Assembly: GCF_017357425.1 (NCBI RefSeq)
Contig: NZ_CP014571.1
Coordinates: 1,550,001-1,614,000, forward strand
Reading direction: 5' to 3'
From: Arthrobacter sp. D5-1
Lineage (GTDB): Bacteria > Actinomycetota > Actinomycetes > Actinomycetales > Micrococcaceae
DNA: 64,000 nucleotides
Shown here: one piece after another, positions 55,851-63,421 of the stretch
Layout of the letters: the number at the start of each line of letters is the position of its first letter
Numbering within the stretch: the first letter of the stretch is position 1
Made by a program: the position numbers and the translations under genes
The notes under the pieces: generated by a model
Database searches by the model: none
What the model saw: the letters and a program-made list of their open reading frames with translations, nothing else
Told to the model about the DNA's origin: nothing

Positions 55851-56282
55851 GTGGGCGTGATAGTCGGCCCCCGCGTGATAGATGCGGGCTTTTCCCTGAT
55901 GTCGGTTTTGCTGGCACCTCTCCCGGTGGCGGCCGGGTATCCGTCGCCGGCGCAGGACTATTTTGATGGCCGGATCGATCTCAACGAGCACCTTATCAAG
56001 GACGTCACCAGCACTTTTGTGGTCAGGGTGACGGGGCAGTCCATGGAAGGTGCCGGGATCAGTGATGGAGACGAGCTGATCGTCAACCGTGCGCTGGAGC
56101 CGAAGGATGGGTCCGTCGTCGTGGCTGTCCTCGATGGTGAACTGACCATCAAAAGGCTCCGCGTCAGGCCTTCGGGAGTGATCCTTCAAGCGGACAATCC
56201 CAAGTATCCGGACATCCGTGTGCCGGCACTGTCCGAACTCACCATCTGGGGAGTTGCCACCACGTGCCTGCACCACATCTGA
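55851..56282 (+). CDS. umuD: UmuD-like S24 peptidase (polymerase V accessory)
   Basis: 143 aa, self-cleaving subunit of an error-prone polymerase. Cleavage site Ala28-Gly29 (PVAAGYPSP), catalytic Ser64 (GQSMEGAGI) and Lys101 (ELTIKRLRV) are all present. The GTG start is preceded by AAGG and lies directly after an SOS box, so damage induction is expected. In most genomes umuC follows directly. Here it lies 7.1 kb away behind the arsenic genes. A hypothetical gene overlaps the umuD 3' end. Confidence 0.93.
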   Translation: MGVIVGPRVIDAGFSLMSVLLAPLPVAAGYPSPAQDYFDGRIDLNEHLIKDVTSTFVVRVTGQSMEGAGISDGDELIVNRALEPKDGSVVVAVLDGELTIKRLRVRPSGVILQADNPKYPDIRVPALSELTIWGVATTCLHHI

Positions 56283-56695
56283 GTTCGACCCGTTGGCAAG
56301 GCCCAATTCCCAGCGGGCTTTGGGAGCGGATGGGCGCCGAGTTCGGCCTGCCAAGCCTGGAAAGGGTCCGGAGCCGGCTTGCGCAGATACATGAGGATCC
56401 GGAACCGGTGATGCAACAAGTGGTGCGGGTGTTTTCCGCAGAGGGCACCTACTGCCCGGGCTTCCAGTTCCGGGAAGACCTGTCCTTGCACCCCGTGGTG
56501 ATGGGGCTGTTTGCGCGGGCCATGGCCCTGAGGATTCCACATAACTACTTTGCTGCGTGGATGGTCACCGGATGCCCGGCGCTGCGCGAGGGCAGGCCGG
56601 TGGACCTCGTGGACCGGCTGGCGCCAGCTGTTCTCATCGCTGCCTTGGAACGATCTTTCGAGCACGGCCCTGGAGTTGGTCGTGGTTCAGTGTGA
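56264..56695 (+). CDS. Hypothetical protein with weak similarity to the MbcA/ParS antitoxin C-terminal domain
   Basis: 143 aa from a GTG that overlaps the end of umuD by 19 nt; an ATG at 56332 (GGGAG upstream) would give a shorter form. The last third (FAAWMVTGCPALREGRPVDL followed by VLIAALERSF) follows the W..(x)P.aL.GR.P.dL...VL.AL pattern of the DUF2384/MbcA toxin-binding domain, but I see no HTH and no RES-type toxin gene beside it. SOS co-expression with umuD is likely because they overlap. The assignment is tentative. Confidence 0.55.
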   Translation: MPAPHLSSTRWQGPIPSGLWERMGAEFGLPSLERVRSRLAQIHEDPEPVMQQVVRVFSAEGTYCPGFQFREDLSLHPVVMGLFARAMALRIPHNYFAAWMVTGCPALREGRPVDLVDRLAPAVLIAALERSFEHGPGVGRGSV

Positions 56696-56741
56696 TGGGT
56701 GTCAGGGCCCTGCGTCCAGCTCGACGGCGAGCCTTGTCGGG

Positions 56742-57158
56742 TTAGGTTGTCGCGAGATCGCTGTAGAGGGTTTGGACGCGGGTTTTGATGTCGTCGCGGA
56801 CCAGGCGCATGCGTTCCATGCCTCCGATGCCACGTTCTGAGGGTTCGTCGGTTTCCCAGATTTCGAAGCGTTTCCCGGTCGGTGGGTCGAGTTTGGCTTC
56901 GGTTCCCAGAACGATGACGGCGTCCACGGTGTCGAGGACTTCGTCGGTGACCGGTTTGGGATACTCGCCGGTGACGTCGATGCCCAGTTCGGCCAGGGAT
57001 TCCACGGACTGGGCGTTCAACGCCGCGCCGGGTTTTGTTCCGGCTGAGTAGACGGTGACGTTGTCCCCAGCCAGTTCCCGCATGAGAGCTGCGGCGAGCT
57101 GGGATTTGCCGCCGTTCTTGCTGCAGACGAACAGGACGGCGGGATGTTCCGAGGTCAT
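56742..57158 (-). CDS. arsC: Mycothiol-type arsenate reductase (arsenate-mycothiol transferase)
   Basis: 138-aa LMW-phosphatase-fold protein. The P-loop is VCSKNGGKSQ: Cys12 followed after five residues by Lys18 instead of the usual Arg. This GNGGKSQ-like loop, together with SAGTKPG and GGMERMRLVRDDI, matches Corynebacterium glutamicum ArsC1/ArsC2. Those enzymes attach mycothiol to arsenate for reduction by mycoredoxin. The ATG overlaps the preceding arsC stop (TAATG). Last gene of the five-gene ars operon. Confidence 0.88.
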   Translation of the reverse strand: MTSEHPAVLFVCSKNGGKSQLAAALMRELAGDNVTVYSAGTKPGAALNAQSVESLAELGIDVTGEYPKPVTDEVLDTVDAVIVLGTEAKLDPPTGKRFEIWETDEPSERGIGGMERMRLVRDDIKTRVQTLYSDLATT

Positions 57159-57814
57159 TAGAGTGCAGTCTCTTTCGTCAGGGAGGCGACCAGGTTCTTC
57201 ACACGGCCGTGGATTTCATCACGGATGGTCCGGACGGTGTCGAGGGGCTGGTCAGCGGGGTCGGTGAGTTCCCAGTCTTCGTAGCGTTTGCCGGGGTAGA
57301 TCGGGCAGGAGTCGCCGCAGCCCATGGTGATGACCACGTCGGAGGCGCGGACGACGTCGTCGGTGAGCGGTTTGGGGTATTCCTTGCCCAGATCCAAGCC
57401 CATCTCGTTCATGACTGTCACGACGTTGGCGTCGAGTTCTGATGCGGGCAGGGACCCGGCGGAGCGGACGCGGATCTTGCCTTTGGCTTCGGCTGTGAGC
57501 AGGGCCGCGGCCATTTGGGAGCGGCCGGCGTTCTGTACGCAAACGAACAACACCTCCGGGATCTCCGAGGCGAGGGAGCTTTTTGACTTGGCCAGGGCGT
57601 GGAGCCTGTCGTTGGCGAAGTGCTCGGTGGTCGCGGGCAGGTAGGCGCTGACCTTCGCGGTGCGGGCCAGTGCTGTGTAGGACTCGAAGACGTAGCGTTC
57701 GACGGTTTCTGCGGCGAAGATCCCTGCGTAACGTCCGGCGAGCCGGTCACTGATGCGGTGGAGTACTTCGGTGTTGTCCTGCAGGCCGAGCGTGGTTTCC
57801 TGGTGGTCGGTCAT
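57158..57814 (-). CDS. arsC: Arsenate reductase with N-terminal three-helix domain
   Basis: 218 aa. Residues 1-80 form a helical domain (VLHRISDRLAGRYAGIFA) of the three-helix dimerization type found before some actinobacterial LMW-phosphatase-like proteins. Residues 86-218 are an ArsC domain with Cys92 and Arg98 (VCVQNAGRSQ) and the redox cysteines Cys166 and Cys170 ([18 protein letters not shown]). Thioredoxin-type reduction is therefore likely, unlike the next gene. ATG 57814 has GGAG upstream; the gap to arsO is 35 bp. Confidence 0.9.
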   Translation of the reverse strand: MTDHQETTLGLQDNTEVLHRISDRLAGRYAGIFAAETVERYVFESYTALARTAKVSAYLPATTEHFANDRLHALAKSKSSLASEIPEVLFVCVQNAGRSQMAAALLTAEAKGKIRVRSAGSLPASELDANVVTVMNEMGLDLGKEYPKPLTDDVVRASDVVITMGCGDSCPIYPGKRYEDWELTDPADQPLDTVRTIRDEIHGRVKNLVASLTKETAL

Positions 57815-57849
57815 GACAGTGCTCCAATGGTTGTTTTGGTGACTGGCTT

Positions 57850-59235
57850 TCAGCTGGTGGTGCCGGATCGGCCGTGTGCGAGCCCGGTCGGGAAGCCGAC
57901 AAATGCCGGTTCCGGTGTGGAGCAGCAGCCTGACTCGGGCTCCTGCGACCCGGTGGTGGCAGGGGCGGGAACATCGCAGCTGGTACCGGCGTCCGCGGAG
58001 CATACCCCCGTTTCGGGCAGTTCAAGGAGGACGGTGTCCGCCGATTCCTGGTCACCGGCGAGGGCTGCGGCGACGGAACGGACTTGCTCGTAGCCGGTAG
58101 CGAGGAGGAAGGTCGGTGCCCGGCCGTAGGACTTCATCCCGACGATGTAGAAGTCTTTTTCAGGGTGGGTCAGGACCTTCGCGCCGTGCGCCGGGACCGT
58201 GCCGCAGGAGTGGAATTCAGGGTCGATCAGCGGGCCGAGCCCGGTGGGAGCTTCAACGGCGGGGTCCAGGTCCAGGCGCAGTTCCCGCAGGATCTCCAAG
58301 TCCGGGCGGAAGCCGGTGCAAGGGACGATGACGTCGGCGTCGATGGTGCGTCCATCGACGGCTTCGACGCTCACATGCGAGTCGAGGTTTTTCAGGGCAG
58401 CGATGCCGAACCCGGTGTGCAGTTCGATGGTGCCGGCCTCGACCAGACGGCGGAGGCGGGAGCCGAGCTGGCCGCGTGCAGGGAGCCCGTCGGCGTCACC
58501 GCCGCCGTAGACCTTCTCGGCGGAGTTGCCGCGGACGGCCCACAGGATGCGGGTATCGGGTTCGTCCTTGGCGAGGTCTGCGAGGTTGATCAGGGTGTTC
58601 GCTGCCGAGTGGCCCGCCCCGACAACGAGGGCGCGGCGGCCGGCGAAAGCGGCGCGGTCGCGGCCAACAACGTCGGGCAGCGGCGAGGAGATCCGGTCAG
58701 CTGCCAGGCCTTCGCCGATGGCGGGCAGGCCGGAGGTGCCAAGCGGGTTGCGGGTGGACCAGGTGCCGGAGGCGTCGATGACGGCAGCGACGGTGTGGTC
58801 CCGTGTTTCTCCGCCGCCGTGCTCAACCCGGACAACGAAGGGGGTGGTGTCGCGGTCCCGGACGTGGGTTTTGTCCATGCCCTGCCGGGTCACGGCGATG
58901 ACGCGGGAGCCGGTCTGGAGCCGGGAAGCGATCTGGGGTGTATCCGCCAGTGGGGTGAGGTAGTTGTCGATGAGTTCGCCGCCGTAGGGCAGTGCGGTGG
59001 GACGGGGTGATTCCCAGCCGGTGGGTTCGAGCAGGCGGACGGCGGCGTCGTCGAGGTTGAAGCGCCAGGGTGAGAACAAACGGATTTGCCGCCACTGTTC
59101 GATGGCGGCGCCGGCGGAGGGGCCTGCTTCGAAGATGACCGGTTCGAGTCCGCGTTCGAGCAGGTGGGCCGCGGTGGCGAGTCCTACCGGGCCTGCGCCG
59201 ATCACTGCGATGGGAAAGTTCGTCACTGAGTCCAT
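57850..59235 (-). CDS. arsO: ArsO-like flavin-dependent monooxygenase with Cys-rich tail
   Basis: 461 aa. FAD motif IAVIGAGPVGLATAAHLLE (about 8-26), NADPH motif ALVVGAGHSAANT and the distal ATGYEQVRS identify an FMO-like enzyme of the type called ArsO in Streptomyces ars clusters, where it accompanies arsT. The reaction is unproven; oxidation of an organoarsenical or arsenite has been considered. Unusually, the last 50 residues carry four cysteines (412, 420, 437, 438) in a Pro/Ser/Gly-rich tail. ATG 59235 with AGAGGA upstream is preferred to an earlier ATG at 59253. Confidence 0.85.
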   Translation of the reverse strand: MDSVTNFPIAVIGAGPVGLATAAHLLERGLEPVIFEAGPSAGAAIEQWRQIRLFSPWRFNLDDAAVRLLEPTGWESPRPTALPYGGELIDNYLTPLADTPQIASRLQTGSRVIAVTRQGMDKTHVRDRDTTPFVVRVEHGGGETRDHTVAAVIDASGTWSTRNPLGTSGLPAIGEGLAADRISSPLPDVVGRDRAAFAGRRALVVGAGHSAANTLINLADLAKDEPDTRILWAVRGNSAEKVYGGGDADGLPARGQLGSRLRRLVEAGTIELHTGFGIAALKNLDSHVSVEAVDGRTIDADVIVPCTGFRPDLEILRELRLDLDPAVEAPTGLGPLIDPEFHSCGTVPAHGAKVLTHPEKDFYIVGMKSYGRAPTFLLATGYEQVRSVAAALAGDQESADTVLLELPETGVCSADAGTSCDVPAPATTGSQEPESGCCSTPEPAFVGFPTGLAHGRSGTTS

Positions 59236-59277
59236 GCTGTCCTCTTGTTTCATCCGTTGGCGTGGCGTTTCGAGTGG

Positions 59278-60267
59278 TTAGGCGTGGGTTGGTTCTTCGA
59301 CCAGGGCGGTGGCGATGCTGTGGGCGTCATCCAGGGCGGCAAGGAACCGTTCGGCATCCAGCGCGGCCGCGCAGCCGGTTCCGGCTGCGGTGATGGCTTG
59401 ACGGTAGCGGTGGTCCACGGCGTCCCCGCAGGCGAAAACGCCGGAGAGGTTGGTAACCGTGGTGGGTGAGTCGACCTTGATGTAGCCCTCGTCGTCCAAG
59501 TCGACTTGTCCGGCAACCAGCTCGGTGCGGGGCAGGTGGCCGATGGCCACGAAGATCCCGGTGGCGTCCTGTTCACGGGTTTCTCCGGTGCGGGTGTCCG
59601 TGAGGGTCACGCCGGTGACTTTGCTGTCGCCGTGGATGGTGGTGATGGCCGAGTTCCAGGCGAACTTGATCTTGGGGTTGTCCTTGGCGCGCTGGGCCAT
59701 GATCCGGGAGGCGCGGAGTTCGTCCTTGCGCACTACGACCGTGACGGTCCTGGCGAAGCGGGTCAGGAAGGTCGCTTCCTCCATGGCGGAGTCGCCGCCA
59801 CCAACCACGATGATGTCCTGTTCGCGGAAGAAGAACCCGTCGCAGGTGGCGCACCAGGACACTCCGTGGCCGCTGAGTTTCTTCTCCTCCGGAAGGCCCA
59901 GTTCCTTATACGCGGAACCGGTGGCAAGGATGACGGCCGGGGCCTCGTGGGTCTCGCCGCCTCCAGTGACCACACGCTTGAGGTGACCCTTCAGATCAAC
60001 TTCAGTGACGTCGTCGAACACTATCCGGGCGCCGAACTTTTCCGCCTGTTCCTGGAGCCCATCCATGAGCTCAGGGCCTTGGATGCCGCCGGGGAAGCCG
60101 GGGAAATTCTCCACTTCGGTGGTGTTCATCAGCGCACCGCCGGCGGTGACCGACCCGGCCAGGACCAGCGGGTTCAGGCCTGCGCGGGCGGCGTAGATCG
60201 CCGCGGTGTAGCCGGCTGGGCCGGAGCCGATGATGATCAGTTGCTCGGTCTGGACGTCGGTGCTCAC
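59278..60267 (-). CDS. arsT: Thioredoxin reductase (ArsT-like)
   Basis: 329-aa low-molecular-weight NADPH-thioredoxin reductase with [20 protein letters not shown], the redox-active Cys139-Ala-Thr-Cys142 and [15 protein letters not shown]. In this operon it most likely regenerates the thioredoxin that reduces the ArsC enzymes, as proposed for arsT in Streptomyces. No thioredoxin gene accompanies it. GTG start with AGGAGA upstream; 31 bp after the first arsC. Confidence 0.93.
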   Translation of the reverse strand: MSTDVQTEQLIIIGSGPAGYTAAIYAARAGLNPLVLAGSVTAGGALMNTTEVENFPGFPGGIQGPELMDGLQEQAEKFGARIVFDDVTEVDLKGHLKRVVTGGGETHEAPAVILATGSAYKELGLPEEKKLSGHGVSWCATCDGFFFREQDIIVVGGGDSAMEEATFLTRFARTVTVVVRKDELRASRIMAQRAKDNPKIKFAWNSAITTIHGDSKVTGVTLTDTRTGETREQDATGIFVAIGHLPRTELVAGQVDLDDEGYIKVDSPTTVTNLSGVFACGDAVDHRYRQAITAAGTGCAAALDAERFLAALDDAHSIATALVEEPTHA

Positions 60268-60298
60268 GGGAGACTCTCCTGGTGCTCGAAAAAGTGGG

Positions 60299-60721
60299 CT
60301 ATTTGGCAGCCGGGACGAGGGAGGCGATCAGGCCCTCGATGCGGGTCTTGATTTCATCGCGGATCGGGCGGACGGCGTCCACGCCTTGGCCGGCGGGGTC
60401 TTCCAGGACCCAGTCTTCGTAGCGCTTGCCGGGGAAGTATGGGCATTCGTCGCCGCAGCCCATGGTGATGACGACGTCGGATTCCTTGACGGCCTCGGTG
60501 GTGAGGACCTTGGGGATTTCGGCTGACATGTCGATACCCAGTTCGGCCATGGCTTCGACGGCGGCCGGGTTGACCTTGTCGGCGGGCTGGGAGCCTGCGG
60601 AGCGGACTTCGATCCCACCCTTGCCAAGAGTTGTCAGGAACGCTGCGGCCATTTGGGAACGTCCGGCGTTGTGGACGCAGACGAAGAGGACAGAGGGCTT
60701 CTTGATGGTTTCGTAGCTCAC
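60299..60721 (-). CDS. arsC: Arsenate reductase, thioredoxin-coupled type
   Basis: 140 aa. CX5R P-loop at Cys15-Arg21 ([10 protein letters not shown]), redox cysteines Cys89 and Cys93 ([18 protein letters not shown]). These three cysteines are those of the thioredoxin-dependent ArsC class. GTG 60721 has AGGAGA at good spacing; about 100 nt of untranslated leader precede it. First gene of the minus-strand operon arsC-arsT-arsO-arsC-arsC, controlled from the operator at 60841-60856. Confidence 0.92.
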   Translation of the reverse strand: MSYETIKKPSVLFVCVHNAGRSQMAAAFLTTLGKGGIEVRSAGSQPADKVNPAAVEAMAELGIDMSAEIPKVLTTEAVKESDVVITMGCGDECPYFPGKRYEDWVLEDPAGQGVDAVRPIRDEIKTRIEGLIASLVPAAK

Positions 60722-60825
60722 GGGTTTCTCTCCTGGAATCGTTGTGTGAACGGGTGGCTGGTTTGAAGCGGTGCGCCCGAGCGCGAAGCTCTCCGTAGCG
60801 AACATTGATGATGGTCGATATAGCG

Positions 60826-60856
60826 AGTATCGGACGATAGATTGATGAATGTCAAT
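60826..60856 (-). promoter_or_regulatory. ars operon promoter overlapped by ArsR operator
   Basis: On the minus strand TTGACA (60850-60855) and GATACT (60826-60831), 18 bp apart, form a good promoter. ATTGATGAATGTCAAT (60841-60856), with ATTGA/TCAAT half sites, covers the -35. The identical 16-mer occurs before arsR (62354-62369). Confidence 0.8.
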
Positions 60857-60876
60857 ATTTCAATGCTGCCAGATGG

Positions 60877-61551
60877 TCAGGCGGCGGTGATGCGTGGCGC
60901 GAGGTCGTTGATCCGGCGGGTGATGTCATCGAAGGCATGGTCAAAGGCAGCCGCCGTGTCCAGGCGGAGGGGATCCGGCACGGACCAATGGATTCCGCCC
61001 AGCCCGGTCAGTTCTTCGTGGGCGTTGTCGCAGACGGTCACTACCAGGTCGGCCTCCTCCGCAACCTCTTCCAGGGTGCGCGGTGCGATGTCGGGCAGGT
61101 CCAGCCCATGACGCCGGGCGGTCTCGATGGCTCCGCGGGCGATGCGGTTTGCGGGGCGCGTTCCGGCCGAGGCTGCTGGGATGTCGCTGACCTGCCGCCA
61201 CAGGGCGGTGGCCAGCTGGGAGCGGGCACTGTTGCGCGTACAGACGAACAGGACACGGCTCGCTGTATGTGCCGCCCCGGGCACGAGCCCACTGAGGGCG
61301 CCGGTGGCGAGGCGGAGGTAGCTGCGGCGCTTGTCGGCTTCGGAGCGGTGGCGGGTTGCCAGGCCGGCTTCCTCCAGGGTGCGGAGGTGGTGGGAGAGCA
61401 GGTTGGCGGGCATGCCCAGTTCGGCCTGCAGTTCCGATGGCGAGAAGTCGCCCAGGGTCAGCAGGTCCATGATTCGCAGGCGTGCCGGATCGGCAAGGGC
61501 TGCGTGCCTGGCTACGCGGGCCTGGAATGTGTCGACTGCTTCAATATTCAT
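60877..61551 (-). CDS. ArsR-type HTH fused to an ArsC/LMW-phosphatase domain
   Basis: 224 aa. Residues about 10-85 are an ArsR winged helix (LADPARLRIMDLLTLGDFSP, ANLLSHHLRTLEEAGLATR). Residues about 97-224 are an ArsC-like domain with an intact P-loop (VCTRNSARSQ) but without the paired redox cysteines of the other ArsC proteins. It may sense or use arsenate, or act only as a regulator. ATG 61551 overlaps the palindrome ATTGATTCAAT (61550-61560), a probable autoregulatory site, and the mRNA may be leaderless. Divergent from the aquaporin gene. Confidence 0.88.
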   Translation of the reverse strand: MNIEAVDTFQARVARHAALADPARLRIMDLLTLGDFSPSELQAELGMPANLLSHHLRTLEEAGLATRHRSEADKRRSYLRLATGALSGLVPGAAHTASRVLFVCTRNSARSQLATALWRQVSDIPAASAGTRPANRIARGAIETARRHGLDLPDIAPRTLEEVAEEADLVVTVCDNAHEELTGLGGIHWSVPDPLRLDTAAAFDHAFDDITRRINDLAPRITAA

Positions 61552-61560
61552 TGATTCAAT
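61550..61560. promoter_or_regulatory. ArsR-like palindrome at the start of the arsR-arsC fusion
   Basis: ATTGATTCAAT uses the same ATTGA/TCAAT half sites as the two 16-bp operators but with a 1-bp spacer. It lies in the short divergent region shared with the aquaporin gene. Confidence 0.45.
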
Positions 61561-61596
61561 TTTGACTGAGTTAATTCCATGCGTCAAGCTGTTGGC

Positions 61597-62337
61597 ATGA
61601 CTTCACTCCAGCCGCCCCTGTGGCGCCGTGCCATCGCTGAATTCCTCGGCACCGGCCTGCTCGTTGCCATCGTCGTTGGTTCCGGAATCGCCGCAGCCCA
61701 GCTCTCGCCCAATGACACAGGCCTGCAGTTGCTGCAAAACAGCACGGCCACGGTGCTTGGCCTGACGGTGTTGATCCTGATGTTCGGGCCGGTCAGTGGC
61801 GCCCACTTCAACCCGGTTGTCTCCATGGTGGACTGGTTCCTCGGACGGCGCGGCGGATCCGGCTTGTCCTTGCCGGACCTCGGCCTCTACGTCCTGGCCC
61901 AGATTGCCGGTGCCATCGGTGGCAGTGTCTTGGCGAACGCGATGTTTGAGGTGGGTACGTCCATCTCGACCAAGGGGCGGGCAACGGCGGGTCATCTGCT
62001 GGCCGAGGTGGTCGCGACTGCCGGTCTGGTCCTGCTGATCTTCTCCCTTGCGGCCACCAAACGCGGCGCTTTGGCCGCCCCGGCTGTAGGTGCCTACATC
62101 GGCGCTGCGTACTGGTTTACGTCCTCCACGTCGTTCGCGAACCCGGCCGTGACCATCGGCCGTATCTTCAGCGACACTTTCGCTGGCATTGCGCCGGGTT
62201 CCGTCCCACCATTCCTCGCCGTCCAGGTCCTCGGTGCGGCTGTTGGCGTTGGAATCCTGCTCCTGCTTTTCCCGCATGCCGGCCGGGCCGCCGCCGACGT
62301 TGTCATCCCTCACTCCGTAGAAGCGGCCAAGCAGTAG
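61597..62337 (+). CDS. MIP-family aquaglyceroporin, probable arsenite channel
   Basis: Six-helix channel of 246 aa with the two pore boxes HFNPVVS (NPV) and FANPAVTIGR (NPA). In Sinorhizobium meliloti the ars-operon aquaglyceroporin AqpS lets arsenite made by ArsC flow out. The same role is likely here because no ArsB or Acr3 gene is present. Start is either ATG 61597 (MTSLQPPLWRRAIAEFLGTG) or ATG 61579; neither has a good ribosome site. Divergent from the arsR-arsC fusion. Confidence 0.88.
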   Translation: MTSLQPPLWRRAIAEFLGTGLLVAIVVGSGIAAAQLSPNDTGLQLLQNSTATVLGLTVLILMFGPVSGAHFNPVVSMVDWFLGRRGGSGLSLPDLGLYVLAQIAGAIGGSVLANAMFEVGTSISTKGRATAGHLLAEVVATAGLVLLIFSLAATKRGALAAPAVGAYIGAAYWFTSSTSFANPAVTIGRIFSDTFAGIAPGSVPPFLAVQVLGAAVGVGILLLLFPHAGRAAADVVIPHSVEAAKQ

Positions 62338-62353
62338 TCCCCCCGGCCTAAAC

Positions 62354-62384
62354 ATTGATGAATGTCAATGTTGCGGCATAATAG
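62354..62384 (+). promoter_or_regulatory. arsR promoter and operator
   Basis: ATTGATGAATGTCAAT (62354-62369) is identical to the site before the arsC operon. It covers a -35 (TTGATG, 62355-62360); TAATAG (62379-62384) is the -10 after 18 bp. The arsR ATG at 62389 coincides with the expected transcription start, so the mRNA is probably leaderless. Confidence 0.75.
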
Positions 62385-62388
62385 GTAG

Positions 62389-62736
62389 ATGACCTCGCTG
62401 CCCTTGCTCGAACCGGACACGCAGACCATCTGCTGCCCGCCAGCTACCCCAGCCCTTGGTGCTGAAGAAGCGCAGCGCCGGGCCATCGTGTTCAAAGCGC
62501 TGGCGGATCCCAACCGGCTGCGCCTGCTCTCCATCGTCAAGGCCGCCGACGGCGGTGAGTCCTGCGTCTGCGACCTCACCGAACCGCTGGATCTGGGTCA
62601 ACCCACCGTCTCCCACCATCTGAAGATCCTGGTCGAGGCCGGTCTGTTGCATCGCGAAAAGCGCGGCACCTGGGCGTACTACTCGCTGGTCCCCGGAGCC
62701 CTGGATGACGTCGCCGGAGTCCTCACTGCCCTATGA
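62389..62736 (+). CDS. arsR: ArsR/SmtB arsenite-responsive repressor
   Basis: 115 aa. Winged helix with LADPNRLRLLSIV and GQPTVSHHLKILVEAGLLHR. Cys15-Cys16 near the N-terminus and Cys59/Cys61 (ESCVCDLT) give the As(III) site of the C. glutamicum ArsR type, in which an N-terminal Cys pair joins a Cys near the DNA-binding helix. Likely repressor of both 16-bp operators in the island. The arsN-like gene overlaps its stop by 4 nt. Confidence 0.92.
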   Translation: MTSLPLLEPDTQTICCPPATPALGAEEAQRRAIVFKALADPNRLRLLSIVKAADGGESCVCDLTEPLDLGQPTVSHHLKILVEAGLLHREKRGTWAYYSLVPGALDDVAGVLTAL

Positions 62737-63245
62737 GGCGTGATTTTGATGTCCGGCCCATGCGGGAAGGCGACTGGCCCGCTGTCCGGCGCATCTTCCA
62801 GCAAGGCATCGAGACGGGGCACGCCACCTTTGAGGAAAAGGCTCCCGATTGGGAATCCTTCGACACCTCCAGGTTGAAGGCGCACCGGATCGTCGCCGAA
62901 GCGCCCGGACGGGGTGTTCTGGGTTGGGCCGCCGTCTCCGCCGTCTCGTCCCGGCCTGCCTACGCGGGCGTGGTCGAACACTCCATTTATGTGGCGGCCG
63001 AAGCCCGCGGCCTCGGTCTGGGCAAAGCCATTTTGCAGGCACTCATCGACTCCACCGAGCGCGACGGGGTGTGGACTATCCAATCCAGCGTCTTCCCGGA
63101 GAACCAGTCCAGCCTCCGGATCCACGAATCCGCCGGTTTCCGGGTCATTGGACACAGGAGCCGCATCGCCCGCATGACCTACGGTCCCGCCGCCGGCCAG
63201 TGGCGCGACACACTCCTGCTCGAACGCCGCTCACCCGCAGTGTAA
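62733..63245 (+). CDS. arsN: GNAT acetyltransferase, ArsN/phosphinothricin-acetyltransferase-like
   Basis: 170 aa. The Pat/ArsN start pattern VRPMREGDWPAVRRIFQQGI then TGHATFEEKAPDW, and the acetyl-CoA motif AEARGLGLGKAILQALI, point to the family that acetylates arsinothricin or phosphinothricin. The ATG overlaps the arsR stop, which supports an arsenical substrate such as arsinothricin; this is inference from context. A hairpin (63257-63281) follows. Confidence 0.82.
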   Translation: MRRDFDVRPMREGDWPAVRRIFQQGIETGHATFEEKAPDWESFDTSRLKAHRIVAEAPGRGVLGWAAVSAVSSRPAYAGVVEHSIYVAAEARGLGLGKAILQALIDSTERDGVWTIQSSVFPENQSSLRIHESAGFRVIGHRSRIARMTYGPAAGQWRDTLLLERRSPAV

Positions 63246-63256
63246 CTATCTGATTG

Positions 63257-63281
63257 ATGCCGCTCACTAAACCGGCGGCAT
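63257..63281 (+). terminator. Putative terminator after arsN
   Basis: ATGCCGC (63257-63263) and GCGGCAT (63275-63281), 11-nt loop, followed by TCTTGT. Short but well placed. Confidence 0.55.
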
Positions 63282-63340
63282 TCTTGTCGGCGGTCAGGCC
63301 GAAGCCGTCTTGTCGGTGCGTGGCAGTACAGTAAAGGTAT

Positions 63341-63356
63341 TCGAATATATGTTCGA
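63341..63356. promoter_or_regulatory. SOS (LexA) box before umuC
   Basis: TCGAATATATGTTCGA is the exact reverse complement of the box before umuD. It lies 65 bp upstream of the umuC ATG, so umuC has its own damage-inducible promoter. Confidence 0.9.
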
Positions 63357-63421
63357 ATGCGCGGCGTGTCCTGCAGGGGAACAGCAGCGTGCGTGCTAAG
63401 GCCGAACGGAGGAGGAGGACG

